The translations under genes were made by a program, and so were the position numbers. This document shows, piece after piece, positions 44,789-54,640 of a stretch of DNA of 64,000 bases. Location of the stretch: the NCBI GenBank assembly GCA_050084985.1, contig JBITNC010000001.1:139252001-139316000 (forward strand). Direction: 5' to 3'. This DNA is from Nageia nagi. Taxonomy: Eukaryota; Pinophyta. The notes below the pieces were generated by a model, which worked only from the letters and a program-made list of their open reading frames with translations, did not search any database and had not been told where the DNA came from. Position 1 is the first letter of the stretch, and each line of letters opens with the position of its first letter.

Positions 44789-45919
44789 TGATCCATAATC
44801 CTTAAGAATTAAAATTTCACTTTAGCTCTCAACTTGGACCAGTCCACACTTAAATTTATTCAAGTGCTTGTAAGGAAAATTAGAGAGAATATTTGCAAAA
44901 CCAAAGAAGAAATAGAACTCCAAGGACACAAAAGATAAGCAAAATTTACCTTGGTTCACCCAGTGTGGGCTACTCCAATAATCTTAGCTCTCTCTTTAAA
45001 GTGAGTGGAATTCAAGTACAAAAAGGACCTCCATAATCCTCTAGCCTCTTCTCACATTCACACATAATATTTAGCTCTAAAATTCACCTCCAAAATTGAA
45101 CTAAACTCTCCAAAAAAATCCTCCTTTTCAACACATCCAAATTGTCCCTTTTTTATACAAAATTTGGGCTCAATTTTGGAGTATTTTACAACTAGGAAGA
45201 ATTAGAAAAACACTAATTCTAGGTACCCATTTGGCTCCTCTATCTTTAGTTCAAATTTGGGCTTAAATGGTTGAGCCAATCTCCAAATAGGAGCCTTTGA
45301 AGATAAAAAATAACACTCTTTGGCTATACATGTTTAAAAATAATACTCAACCTAATAATAGGACTTTAAACCAATTAAAAATAACATCATAGCCTTTAAA
45401 AATCCAAATACATGCAAAAAATCACTTTAATAGGTGGATCCAATAATATGGTGCCACTTGGTAGCATGCAATTTGGCCTTCAAAATGACCCCTTGCAATC
45501 TGGCCTCCAAAATGCCCCCATGCAATCTAGCCTCCAAAATGCCCCCATGCAATCTGGTCTCCCAATGCCCCCCATTCCATTAAAAAAATTGCATACTTCA
45601 AAATGCAATAACTTTTGATCACGAAGTTGATTTCATGAACCGTAAAATATGCTAGAAAGAGAAAAATGATCTCTAAAACATGATGTAATAAAATAAATAT
45701 GAATAGGAACTTGAAAAATTACTTTGTTTTTTCTTTTCTTCTTTGTGCCTCTTGTATTTTTAATAAAAAAATACCCAAATTTAGAAATCACATATCTCCC
45801 TCAAATTGAATCATATTTTTGATCTGAAAGAAGTTTTAGAAATTTGATGATTAATAGAACACACTAAATATACTAAATATGACATTTCTAAATATTCAAG
45901 AGATCCAAATTTTAGATCA
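44789..45919 (-). repeat. LTR2 of the nested gypsy element (1131 bp)
   Basis: TGATCC...AGATCA. Carries its own short array at about 45462-45570, where a unit of about 31 bp (TGCAATCTGGCCTCCAAAAT followed by GCCCC) is repeated four times. Confidence 0.85.
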
Positions 45920-45924
45920 AATGT
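45920..45924 (+). repeat. Target site duplication AATGT, right copy
   Basis: Matches 39586-39590. Confidence 0.75.
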
Positions 45925-47400
45925 TGTTTTATTACCTTCTATTGTACGATAAATTTCACATACCCCTTTCTAAATTCATGTTTATAACCAATCAATTTTC
46001 TCTTTTTCTTTATATCCTCAAAATTATACTCTTCCTATTTATTTGCATTTTAGCAACAACTAGTTCTGGTAATATTTTTCTATCTTTAACATCATAATGA
46101 AAATAAAGATTACCTAATAATCTATAATGCTTACTATTAAATTGTCTCATCATCACCTTATTTATATCCTACCTATATGCTATATATTTGTTTTGGTTAT
46201 AGGATGATGGTTTTTTAATGCCATAGGATGGCCTCCTACCTCTTGGAAGAGGAGGAATTGGTGGTGCACCTTCATGATATCATCTCCTATGTTGGTATAA
46301 CCTTTTCCTATCATCCTTTTGAACACCATTGATCAAACCACAATTCCTAATAAGGAAAAAATATTAAATTCTATCACCCTTCCTAGTGGCTATCCATTCT
46401 CCCACAACAAAATCTACAAATACATCTCTATAATCAGGTACCCCATGCAAGCTCCTAAACTCCTCCTGATAAATTTGTACCATGTGTTCTTGAAAAAAAT
46501 AAATAGAAGATCAATATGTACTTGTACTACCCACTCAAAAAAATAAAAATCAAGTGTGTATTATTTAGCACATACCATTGATTAGCATGGAAATTTCCAC
46601 AACACACTTCTAAATTATGAGTGCAACTTCCTTGCAATTAAAAAAAAAAAGAAACATCTTCAAAGTATGAACTTGCAATAGGGTTTATCAATACATCAAA
46701 GACTAAGTAAAAAGTATTTTTTTGTCACATGTTGTGGTTTACAGTACTACCTAGTAGACATGATTCAAACATAGTTTCATGGAATGCATTGATTTAAGGA
46801 TATTCAATTCAAGGATACATACATCAAGGATGCCCTTAAACTATTTCATCTGATGAAGCACTTGAGTAAGCTATCAAATTTATTGCCAAGATGAAATGTA
46901 GGTTTGTCCTAGGTACTTTTACATTACATAAGAATGTAGGAATTGGGGTATTTCTGGAAGCATTCTTTAATTTGGTGGAGACTAAATGTGCTCCATCTTA
47001 TGTTGTTATTTCAATTTTTTTATGCAAAAGTGGGAAACTATGATGATGATGAATGAGTATGGACATTGATGAAAGATTGAGGAATTAAAAAATACATGGA
47101 TGTAGTTGGATAGAAGTTAAATTAAGGGTAAGTGGAGTAAGATTAAGGAATCAAAAAGACAACTAGATGTAGTTGGATTTAAGCTCCTAAGATTGTAAAT
47201 GGAGTAAGGAAATTAATGAGAGATTGAGGAATCAGAAAGAAACTTGGTTTTAGTCGGATTGAACTTAACTATAGAAGAATAACATTATTAATTTTGCTTT
47301 CCCAAAATTTTCAATATAATGCCTAAAAGTGGAAAATTTGTAATAGGGTGTATAAATACATCAAATATTGATTAAAATAGTATTTCCTTTGCATATATTT
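45925..47400. other. MULE interior beyond the nested gypsy element
   Basis: This is the continuation of the accessory-gene side after removing the gypsy insertion. Short exon-like frames occur, but no domain is recognised. A stretch at 46140-46330 is less AT-rich and could hold upstream exons on the minus strand. Confidence 0.35.
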
Positions 47401-47409
47401 TTTATTCTT

Positions 47410-47675
47410 GTAAGAAAGATAGTTCTAACTAGAAAAAACACCCTAATTATGAATTTGTATAGTTATCGAACCCTAAATCATAAACCCTTTACATTATTGA
47501 ATAATTCCCCATATTAGAAAATTTAAAATAGGATTTCTTATTAAATCAATGGTTTTAACTAGAAAAAAAATCCTAACTATGAATCTATATAGTTATCAAA
47601 CCTTAAACCCTACACATTATCGAACAATACCAAAAATTGGGAAATTTGAAATAGGGTTTATTTTTAAATCAATTT
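47410..47675. repeat. Tandem duplication, about 130-bp unit
   Basis: Copies begin near 47421 and 47551. Both carry TAACTAGAAAAAA, TATAGTTATC and a trailing AAATTTGAAATAGG-type block. Confidence 0.65.
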
Positions 47676-48069
47676 ATCTTTACAAGTGTATTTCTTTCAC
47701 TATGTATAGAATCGATGAGAAAAAAACCTAACCAAACAAATTTAACAGGAATGCATACTAGGATAATCATCATGCCCCTTTTGGTAGAAAGCTCTATGCA
47801 ATGGTATCATACAGAATGCTCTACAATTTCATAGGATCTGGTTAGGGTTTTTAGCTAATGAATTAAAAAAAAATGATAAATTCATTTGAAGAAGAAATAA
47901 ATTAGACAAGGATATGATCATATGAGTACCAATATGAGGGCTTGTCTTGGAAGCATCGTATAGGATGGTCTACAAATATTTTAGGGTGAGATCATCTTCT
48001 TTTGTTTTGAATTATAGAGAAAATAAGAGTGGTGGATATATGCTCAAAAGTTAAACTTTATATTTATAG
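47676..48069. other. MULE interior, nothing recognised
   Basis: No gene, inverted repeat or array seen before the right terminal repeat. Confidence 0.4.
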
Positions 48070-48932
48070 ATCTTGTTATACACCCATGATAGGTGCACTA
48101 TACACCTATTCTATAACTAAAATTATTGCTATATGCCCATAATATAAGTTCTATACACTCATTATATATCTCATTTAAAAATTTAAAGTTTTTTAGTTCT
48201 CACTATACACCCATATTATAACTGCTATACGCTTGTACTATATCTACATTCAAAAATTTAAAAATTTTCTATTCTTAGTTATCTCTATATGCCCCTCTTA
48301 TAACTACTATATGCCCATAGTATATCTCATTAAAAAATGTAAAAAATTTCCATTCTTAGTTCTCATGATATGTCCCTTGTACAACTGCTATATGCCCATA
48401 ATATATCTCATTCAAAAATTAAAAAAATTCATTCTTAATTATCTCTATACGCCCACATTATGTTAAGCAATATATGCCCATCATATATCTAGTTTTAACA
48501 TTTTGAGGTATTTCATGTTTCTTGCTATATGCCCATGATATATTTGATATATGCTCATGATATATCTATTCAACAAAATCTAATTTTTTTCAATTTCTCA
48601 CTATAAATCCATGATATAGGTCCGATATATGCCTATCATATATCTTGTCACACCAATGGATTTTTTTCAGCAGCTGTTGATATATGCCCATTATATAGCT
48701 TCACTATATGCCTATGATATATCTAGATGGATCAACATCGTAGGAAGGTAATAGAGTGGTAGAATTTGATATAAATCCATCATATTAGTTTTGATATATA
48801 CCCATAATATATCAGAAATGAAGTGATGCAATCGAGCAGAGGTGGTGGTGGTGGAACTGATATACACCCATTGTTATTTTTGATATACATTCATAATATA
48901 TGTGCAAATTTGGTTAGAGGATAGGCTCTTCC
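48070..48932 (-). repeat. Right terminal inverted repeat of the MULE
   Basis: Reverse complement of the left repeat, about 85% alike by eye over the first 150 bases and clearly collinear further in. It is somewhat longer because of extra short units near 48070-48250. Confidence 0.85.
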
Positions 48933-48942
48933 TTTTGTATAT
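48933..48942 (+). repeat. Target site duplication of the MULE, right copy
   Basis: TTTTGTATAT, one mismatch from 23277-23286. Confidence 0.75.
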
Positions 48943-49100
48943 TATATCATGTAGGAAGTTAAAATATTGTAAAAGGAAGTTTAGATTCAAAAGAATAAAG
49001 AATTCTTTTTTGAATTTTATTCTTCCTATGGTTTAATTGTATGTGTAAATCAATATTTGAAGTACTATTTTAGTCTCCTACATGAATCTACATTTATAAT
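48943..49100 (+). repeat. 3' LTR of the split gypsy element, right half
   Basis: Continues LTR1 from ATGTAGGAAGTTAAA through GATTCAAAAGAATAAAGAAT to CATGAATCTACAT. This joins the left half at 22848-23286 once the MULE is removed. Confidence 0.8.
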
Positions 49101-50435
49101 AGAGTGCTGAGGACCATTCTTGGGTAGTGGATGATCAAGTTATATGGTATGATAATAAATATGAAAAGATTGATGAAGAGGATATGAAGACTATAAGCTT
49201 CATGCTCAATTGTGAAGATCACTCATCAAGATTGAAGGATATTTTATGTAAAGAAAAGAGCAAAAAGAACTATCTCATTTGTGGGATGGAAACTAAAATA
49301 GCAAATAAGATAGAGAATGAAGATGAAACCAAGTTTGATGAAATTTAATTTTTCATGAATATGGAGGAATCAATTTTTAAAGGTGAAAATCACTCCCTTG
49401 GAGTGAAAACAAAGAAGAATGGGAGTTATCTTCAAAAGGCAACATTATGTGAAGAAACATTAATGAATAAAAAAGGCAATGCTTGATTCAACAATAAGGA
49501 TATCAAATTTACATTAGCATAGTACCTTGGAAAGAATAATATAAGATACAAGGGAGTTTATTACTATGATTGAAGTAATATTTGCTTCAAAAGCAACATG
49601 GGGTTATACTCACCAAAGCATATTGGAGATGATGATTTTCTATTTTTTGATTTATTAACTAATGATACTAATTATTGTTTATTAATTAGATGTTTGAAGG
49701 ATAGATCTTAGACTATTATTAATGAAGAATATGGTGTATATATTATCAAGGCATAAATTGAATATTATTTCATGGAGATAACATTGCTAAATAGTCTTCC
49801 TTGGAAGAAGACAATGGTGAAGAGCTTGGGTCACTTAGACTCAAATGATGGAAACTAAGAGTGGTTTAAAACTACTTGTAATAAGGAATGTATTGATATT
49901 TGTGTAAATATATCCATTAAATGATTGTACATTATGTAAAATTCAGTAATTTATGTGTGAGGTTGCCAATGTAGTAGGTCATTTCATGGCCATATTTGTG
50001 TTGATTTATTGTGTAGAAATTTATGATATAGTAGTATGGTTTAATAATATTTCTAATATGATTAATAATTATAAATAATATTCTTGTAGAGAAAGAGAAT
50101 TAGTTGAAATATGCTTTAAAAATCATGCTAAAATTGTAGAGCAACAGTTCTAAGATCATAAAGAGAAGTGGTTATTGAAAATAAAATTTGAGAAGAATTT
50201 TAATGAAGGGGGAGTTTCTCATCAAAAGGAGGAAATCAATTGCCTATAATAAGGAGCAACATTAGAGATGAAGGATATCCCACACCAAATGTGGAAGAGT
50301 TCCTATGTGAATTTTTTGTGTTCTTTGATTTCTTGTTGAAAGATTAGAGGAAACAAAAAAAAAAAATTAGTTTCTTAAAAGTTTGTGATGCTTTTGGAAT
50401 CCTATAAGATTCCTTTTAGCATCAACAGGAAGAAT
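49101..50435 (+). pseudogene. 3' interior of the outer retrotransposon
   Basis: An open frame at 49127-49348 (73 codons) contains SRLKDILCKEKSKKNYLICG and many acidic residues. It is followed by stop-ridden sequence with similar Lys/Glu-rich composition (FKGENHSLGVKTKK, KKTMVKSLGHLDSNDG). No pol motif is present. It resembles in style the unidentified frames at 17270-17710 and probably continues them across the insertion. Purine-rich GAAGGGGGAG (about 50205) and GGAAGAA just before the LTR are candidate polypurine tracts. Confidence 0.35.
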
Positions 50436-50862
50436 GTTAGAACTTGAGCTCAATTGAATACCATTCAAAGTTTAAGATCAAACTAATTCTCTATCAATTA
50501 GACTTTCTCAATAGATTACACATCCAATTGAGCTGATTATTTTTGCATTGGATAGTCCTTGATGATTCCTTTCCAATAAAGTATATGCATGCCTTTGTAG
50601 ATTGTATATGCATAACTAAATTTATCATCTATATATTGTATATGCATGACTAAATTTATCATGTGTAGGTTATTTCCATTGAGTATATGCATGACTAAAT
50701 TTAGCATGTATATTATTTTTACTCCTAGTTTAGATTTAGAAGTTTTTATTTTGAGTGTTTGTTTCACCCAATTGATGTTTATCATGTTAGGTTAGTTTTA
50801 GGACTTCTATATTTATGCTTTTCCAAGAATGGGTTGTAACAAGTTGAGTTTATCCAACTTGA
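50436..50862 (+). repeat. 3' LTR of the outer element, truncated
   Basis: Starts TGTTAGAACTTGAGC and matches the 5' LTR as far as ATCCAACTTGAG, then stops abruptly. It contains three copies of a unit with TATATGCATGACTAAATTTA at 50605-50735. Confidence 0.7.
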
Positions 50863-50869
50863 GTGAAGT

Positions 50870-51090
50870 GATTTCCTTGATTTTATATTATGCAATGTAT
50901 ATTCAAATCTTATCATAATTACCTCATACAAAAGTCTTGCTACATCTTTCGTTGATGCTTCCTTCAATGGTCTCACTTCCACCCACTTAGTAAAATAATT
51001 TGTAGCTGTAACAATATATCTATTTTACCTTGGTATAGGAGAAAGTTATCTTATAATATCAATTTTCTATTTATTAAATAGTCATAAAGA
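50870..51090 (-). pseudogene. Gypsy integrase core fragment
   Basis: Minus-strand reading gives RYIVTATNYFTKWVEVRPLK then EASTKDVARLLYEVI. It matches the gypsy integrase segment around V-A-T-D-Y-F-T-K-W-V-E in which the first catalytic Asp (A-T-D) is Asn here. It abuts the truncated outer LTR, so it is a separate inserted or joined piece. Confidence 0.65.
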
Positions 51091-51737
51091 TGGCATAATT
51101 GTTAAATAATGAATTATAATTAAGAAATACATTATTGATCTATTAGATAGCAATTACATTACTATGGATATAGTTCAAGTAATTTATGAATACCCTTACA
51201 AACTAAATGAGATATATTCTTATGGTATGTAATATGTATCACCTTCACATGAGTCACCTTCCATATCTGGATCTCTTAAGGTAGAAGAGATATGGTGTGT
51301 ACATCATAGTTGCATTTCTCCTACTTCACACACATCACCCATCTTGAGATAAATACAAATAAACTTAAGTGGTATTATGTTAAGATAAAGAGTAGATAAT
51401 AGATCCTAAGATAGGTGGTTTCAAGGGACAATGTTGTTATTTGGAATGTAGATCAATCTTTAGTTGACCTATCGAGATTCTTTGAGGATTATATTTTATC
51501 TCATCCAATAGGGAATCTTTTACCTATATTCTTCTTTTGGTAGTTAAATGTCTTTGATACTTCTACTTATTGAGATATACATGAAACACATAACTTATGG
51601 TAATTTTTTTAATATTGATACCAATTAGATTGTTTATGATGCTTTTATTTATATTTATAATGTTTTTTACAATATATCTCTTTTGTTACCTAAAATATGA
51701 TTATATATTAAATTGAAATCATATTTAGGTGGCTACA
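51091..51737 (-). repeat. Probable 3' LTR of a minus-strand gypsy element
   Basis: On the minus strand the LTR would start TGTAGCCACC at 51737, right after a polypurine tract (AAAGAGGGGAAAAA, 51738-51751) almost the same as that of the 24.5-30.2 kb element. The left end and partner are not identified. Confidence 0.4.
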
Positions 51738-51751
51738 TTTTTCCCCTCTTT

Positions 51752-52459
51752 GTACGTGTAATTAAAAGAAATGGAATTACATATCCAAATAATTGGAGAT
51801 AGAAAGTTTTGGAAAGAGTGAGCTTTATATCTTGAACCTTGAGATAAAGCTCCTTTCTATCTCTTTTTTTATTGGGTTTCCCCTAGTGATTTTAGTAGGG
51901 GAAATCAAAATAAAAATTTGAAAATTTGGCATCTTATTTATAATTGTTGCTACAAGATTTGTATGGTATGGATGTGATTAGATTAATGATTTTATTTATT
52001 AAGAAAAACCTACCAGGAATATGGTTTTTAGGTATTACTTGCTTATTTTCTCCAAAAACATGGTTTTCATAAATATATATTTTTTATCAAGCAAAATTAG
52101 CCATAAATCTAGTTTTTAGGCATTACTTATCTATTTGCAGTAGCAAGTTGGTTCCCACAAATAAGTTTTTTTAAGGTGGAAGGGTGTTGGTACTATGATT
52201 GTGGAGAAGAAAGGGAGCAAACATTGTTATATGACTAAAAATAGAACTGAAATAAAAATCAAATAGAGCTATTTGGGTACCACATTAAGATACATTATGA
52301 ATAAACTAAGTATAGATGTTATCATTTTTGCATAAAAAACATCTAAAATGTTTTGAATTGAAGGTCTTTTTTTCCTCTTTTCTATCCATGGTGAAAAGTA
52401 TATAGGAAATTGTTCTTATTTTATATATAAAAATATATGGACTAGGAAATTTTGCTAAA
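51752..52459. other. 3' interior of a decayed minus-strand gypsy element
   Basis: Lies between a polypurine tract and an integrase remnant. A duplicated word group (GGTTTTTAGGTATTACTT / AGTTTTTAGGCATTACTT) occurs at 52024 and 52110. No open frame. Confidence 0.4.
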
Positions 52460-52800
52460 CCTTGCCCTTAACTTTGTCATTGGCTATTATTTTGTTGATG
52501 TTTTCTTGAAGTCACAAATCACTCATTTGAAAGTTATTAGGTTTTGCATTTTTCTCATATGACCTTTTAAGTTTGGCATGGTAGACCTTATTATGTTCTA
52601 TTGCATGGATTTGCTTCTTGTTTATGGTTTCCAACTATTGTAGTATATCTTTCCTTGTTGATTCATCCATAACTTCTCCATGTATAGCAATCCTAAGTGA
52701 GGAGATTTCTGTATCCAATTATACAACTACCTCATCACCATATACTAAGGAGAAAGGTGTTTCCCATGTATTTTTCCTTATGTTGATTTTGTATTACTAA
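52460..52800 (-). pseudogene. Gypsy integrase C-terminal fragment
   Basis: Minus strand, with frame jumps: ETPFSLVYGDEVV, EISSLRIAIHGEVMDESTRK, DILQQLETINKKQIHAIEHN, KVYHAKLKRSYEKNAKP. This is the characteristic stretch after the catalytic Glu of plant gypsy integrases (T-P-F-S-L-V-Y-G-x-E-A-V, then a basic coiled-coil with Y-x-x-x-x-K-P). The catalytic core is absent. The orientation agrees with the LTR at 51091-51737, so both may be one element. Confidence 0.6.
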
Positions 52801-52825
52801 TCTTAACAATGTAATCCATAATTGT

Positions 52826-54640
52826 TTTGGGGGAGGATACCAAATTTGTTCATGATTATAGACCAAATTTCTTTAGATGAATCAATAGTCATTTGATTGA
52901 TCCTCTAGTATTTTATGTCTAGGATGGTGCTTGGAGAGCCTTTTAGCAATTGAGTGATCATAGTTCATATATAAAACAATAACCTAGTAACTAACAAAAA
53001 CTCCAATAACATTAGAGATAAATATTCTTAGAAAATTCAATCATTCATGAATGGCTCTTGATTTAGAAATATAAGATCCCAAAGATCAGTATCTCTAGAA
53101 TAGATACATAACCCTCTTAAGGCATTTCCCATATATAGATAAATGACTAGGATATGAAATTCCTAATGATCCAATTTTATCCAAGATAGGCATACGTAGG
53201 TATTTAACCAATAATATTATATGTTATTCTTACTGAATGTCTAATCCAAATGGAATTTTCATCTCATTGATAAGATAATCATACCCATTATTTAAATCTC
53301 TTGGAACTATGAATCATGAGGTCTACTTCCCATAGATAGAGATGTACATCTGTTAAAAGGAAGGAGAAAATTTGATCCTCAATTCTTATAACTAGTTTTA
53401 TGAGGATGGATCCTTATCCATCATATAGAATGGAAGGAAAATTATATTTAAAATAAAAGTAAGGTTAAGAGTATAAGAAATATAGGGAAATGGTAGTTCT
53501 TAGGGCCAACCCTAGCTTCTGATAATTTGCTAAAATCATGAGGAAGGAATCTTGGCTCACAATAATCTCTTCACATTACTATCCATTCATTGATGTTTAA
53601 AGAGCTAATACTACAATCATAGATATTTCACTCAATGTTCTTAAGAAAATAGGAAACATATGAATGATGCAACCATTTAAGCCATACAAAAATTTCATGA
53701 AGAAAAAAAAGGAAAAATATCATCATACTCAATTTGGTTTGGAAGAATAAATACTCAATTGCTAAGGGGCAAATGCTGAGAGATCCAACCTTTTATATAC
53801 ATTGATCTAAGCCATATATAGCTTCAGATTAAAACATATCTACTTAATTGAAATAATAGAAATATCTAAGTTACAGATTGTATCCATTAACTAAAATAAT
53901 ATAACTATGAAGATATATAAAAATATGTAAGTGACAATCTATACTGATAGTTGTAATCTCCTTAATTTTTGCTAATAACAACAATAATTTATCTTTTATG
54001 CCCATGAGTAGCTAGGGAATCTTGTTATATGAAAATTGAGAAATGTTGGGAGTTTAACTAAGTTTTACAACATTTATACAAATCAATTGGAATTTAGGCA
54101 ATAAAATTGAGACTATTGACATTTAGACCAATGATAAGTACTTTTGTTGATTCTAATAGATCCTATAGAATATCACTAAGATTTGGGAAAGTTCATTCAT
54201 GATATGGAATGGCTAGGCTCTAGGAAGGTATAACATGATTTAATAGATCATCAAATTATAGTCCTCTTCAAGAAAATACTTGGTAACAATTTAATTGTAT
54301 TATGGGAGGTAATAAATGGGATGAAGTCTATTGAATTCTAGAAACATTATTAAATTATAAGTTTACCCTACAATTCGAGAAAATTTTTCTAACTTGAGCA
54401 TTTTCGTACTTTAGGAAAATGCACTAGTGAAGGAAACCATTGGGCTTGGGGAAATGTCTTTAGAAAATGGAAGTATCAAGATTTGGGAAAATTCTTTAGC
54501 AAATGAAACTGTTGAGCTTCAAGAAAGTTCACCTTCATCATCATGCTAACACCTCTAAAATAATTCAAACTTGTCTTAATCTTAGGTATTCAAATATAAC
54601 TTCTCTACTTAATGCAAGTTGTAATTTCTATAATATTTTT
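52826..54640. repeat. Long direct repeat, copy 1 (1.8 kb)
   Basis: Matches 56708-58520 over its whole length with the same order: CAAATTTGTTCATGATTATA, TAGTATTTTATGTCTAGGAT, TCATGAATGGCTCTTGATTT, GCTGAGAGATCCAA, AGTTGTAATTTCTATAATAT. It begins TGTTTTGGGG. Offset 3.88 kb. It could be an LTR pair or a segmental duplication. Confidence 0.75.

Larger units (their letters stand above)
39591..45919 (-). mobile_element. Ty3/gypsy element with three LTR pieces and RT deletion
   Basis: Minus-strand element nested in the MULE accessory region. From left: a 31-bp LTR stub (39591-39621), a second copy of the gag start (39622-39919), a primer site, LTR1 (39936-41490), the interior (41491-44772), a primer site (44773-44784) and LTR2 (44789-45919). 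LTRs begin TGATCC and end GGATCA or AGATCA on the plus strand. AATGT flanks the whole unit. Coding order on the minus strand is gag, zinc knuckle, protease, start of RT, then directly integrase. Confidence 0.85.
23287..48932 (+). mobile_element. Giant Mutator-like element (MULE), 25.6 kb
   Basis: Termini GGAAGAGCCTA (23287 on) and TAGGCTCTTCC (ending 48932) are inverted copies. The similarity continues inward for about 0.7-0.86 kb of long terminal inverted repeats packed with short repeats of the type ATATATCATGGGCATATA. A 9-10 bp target duplication flanks it inside a gypsy LTR. It contains a plus-strand MULE/SWIM transposase remnant (32.2-34.5 kb) and a minus-strand multi-exon accessory gene (35.8-39.5 kb). 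Two later retrotransposon insertions account for about 12 kb. Without them the element would be roughly 13.7 kb, still large for a MULE. The transposase is broken, so it is not autonomous now. Confidence 0.8.
17800..49100 (+). mobile_element. Ty3/gypsy chromovirus-like element, split by the MULE
   Basis: Plus-strand element. LTR1 is about 17800-18400. LTR2 is 22848-23286 plus 48943 to about 49100, the two halves separated by the 25.6-kb MULE. The interior 18400-22847 carries gag, protease, reverse transcriptase/RNase H, integrase and a chromodomain-like tail in the normal gypsy order, all with stops. LTRs begin TGATGCACTCACAACACC and TGATGTATTCGCAACACC. The target duplication is not clear. 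Confidence 0.8.
15880..50862 (+). mobile_element. Outer LTR retrotransposon, copia-like, split by nested insertions
   Basis: The 5' LTR (about 15880-16450) and 3' LTR (50436 to about 50862) are in the same orientation and share long blocks. Examples are AGCATGTTAGGTTA (16269) / ATCATGTTAGGTTA (50782), TTTTAGGACTTCTA and GTTGAGTTTATCCAACTTGAG-like text cut at 20 bases. A primer site and UBN2-type gag follow the left LTR, and unidentified coding sequence precedes the right LTR. Everything from 17800 to about 49100 is a later insertion. The 3' LTR lacks its last part (the R/U5 side). Without the insertions the element would be about 3.7 kb, so pol has been lost or was never present. Confidence 0.65.

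Noticed and set aside
48070-48932. Independent satellite or CRISPR-like array
   Set aside because: It is the inverted partner of 23287-23985 and ends at a target duplication, so it is the MULE terminus.
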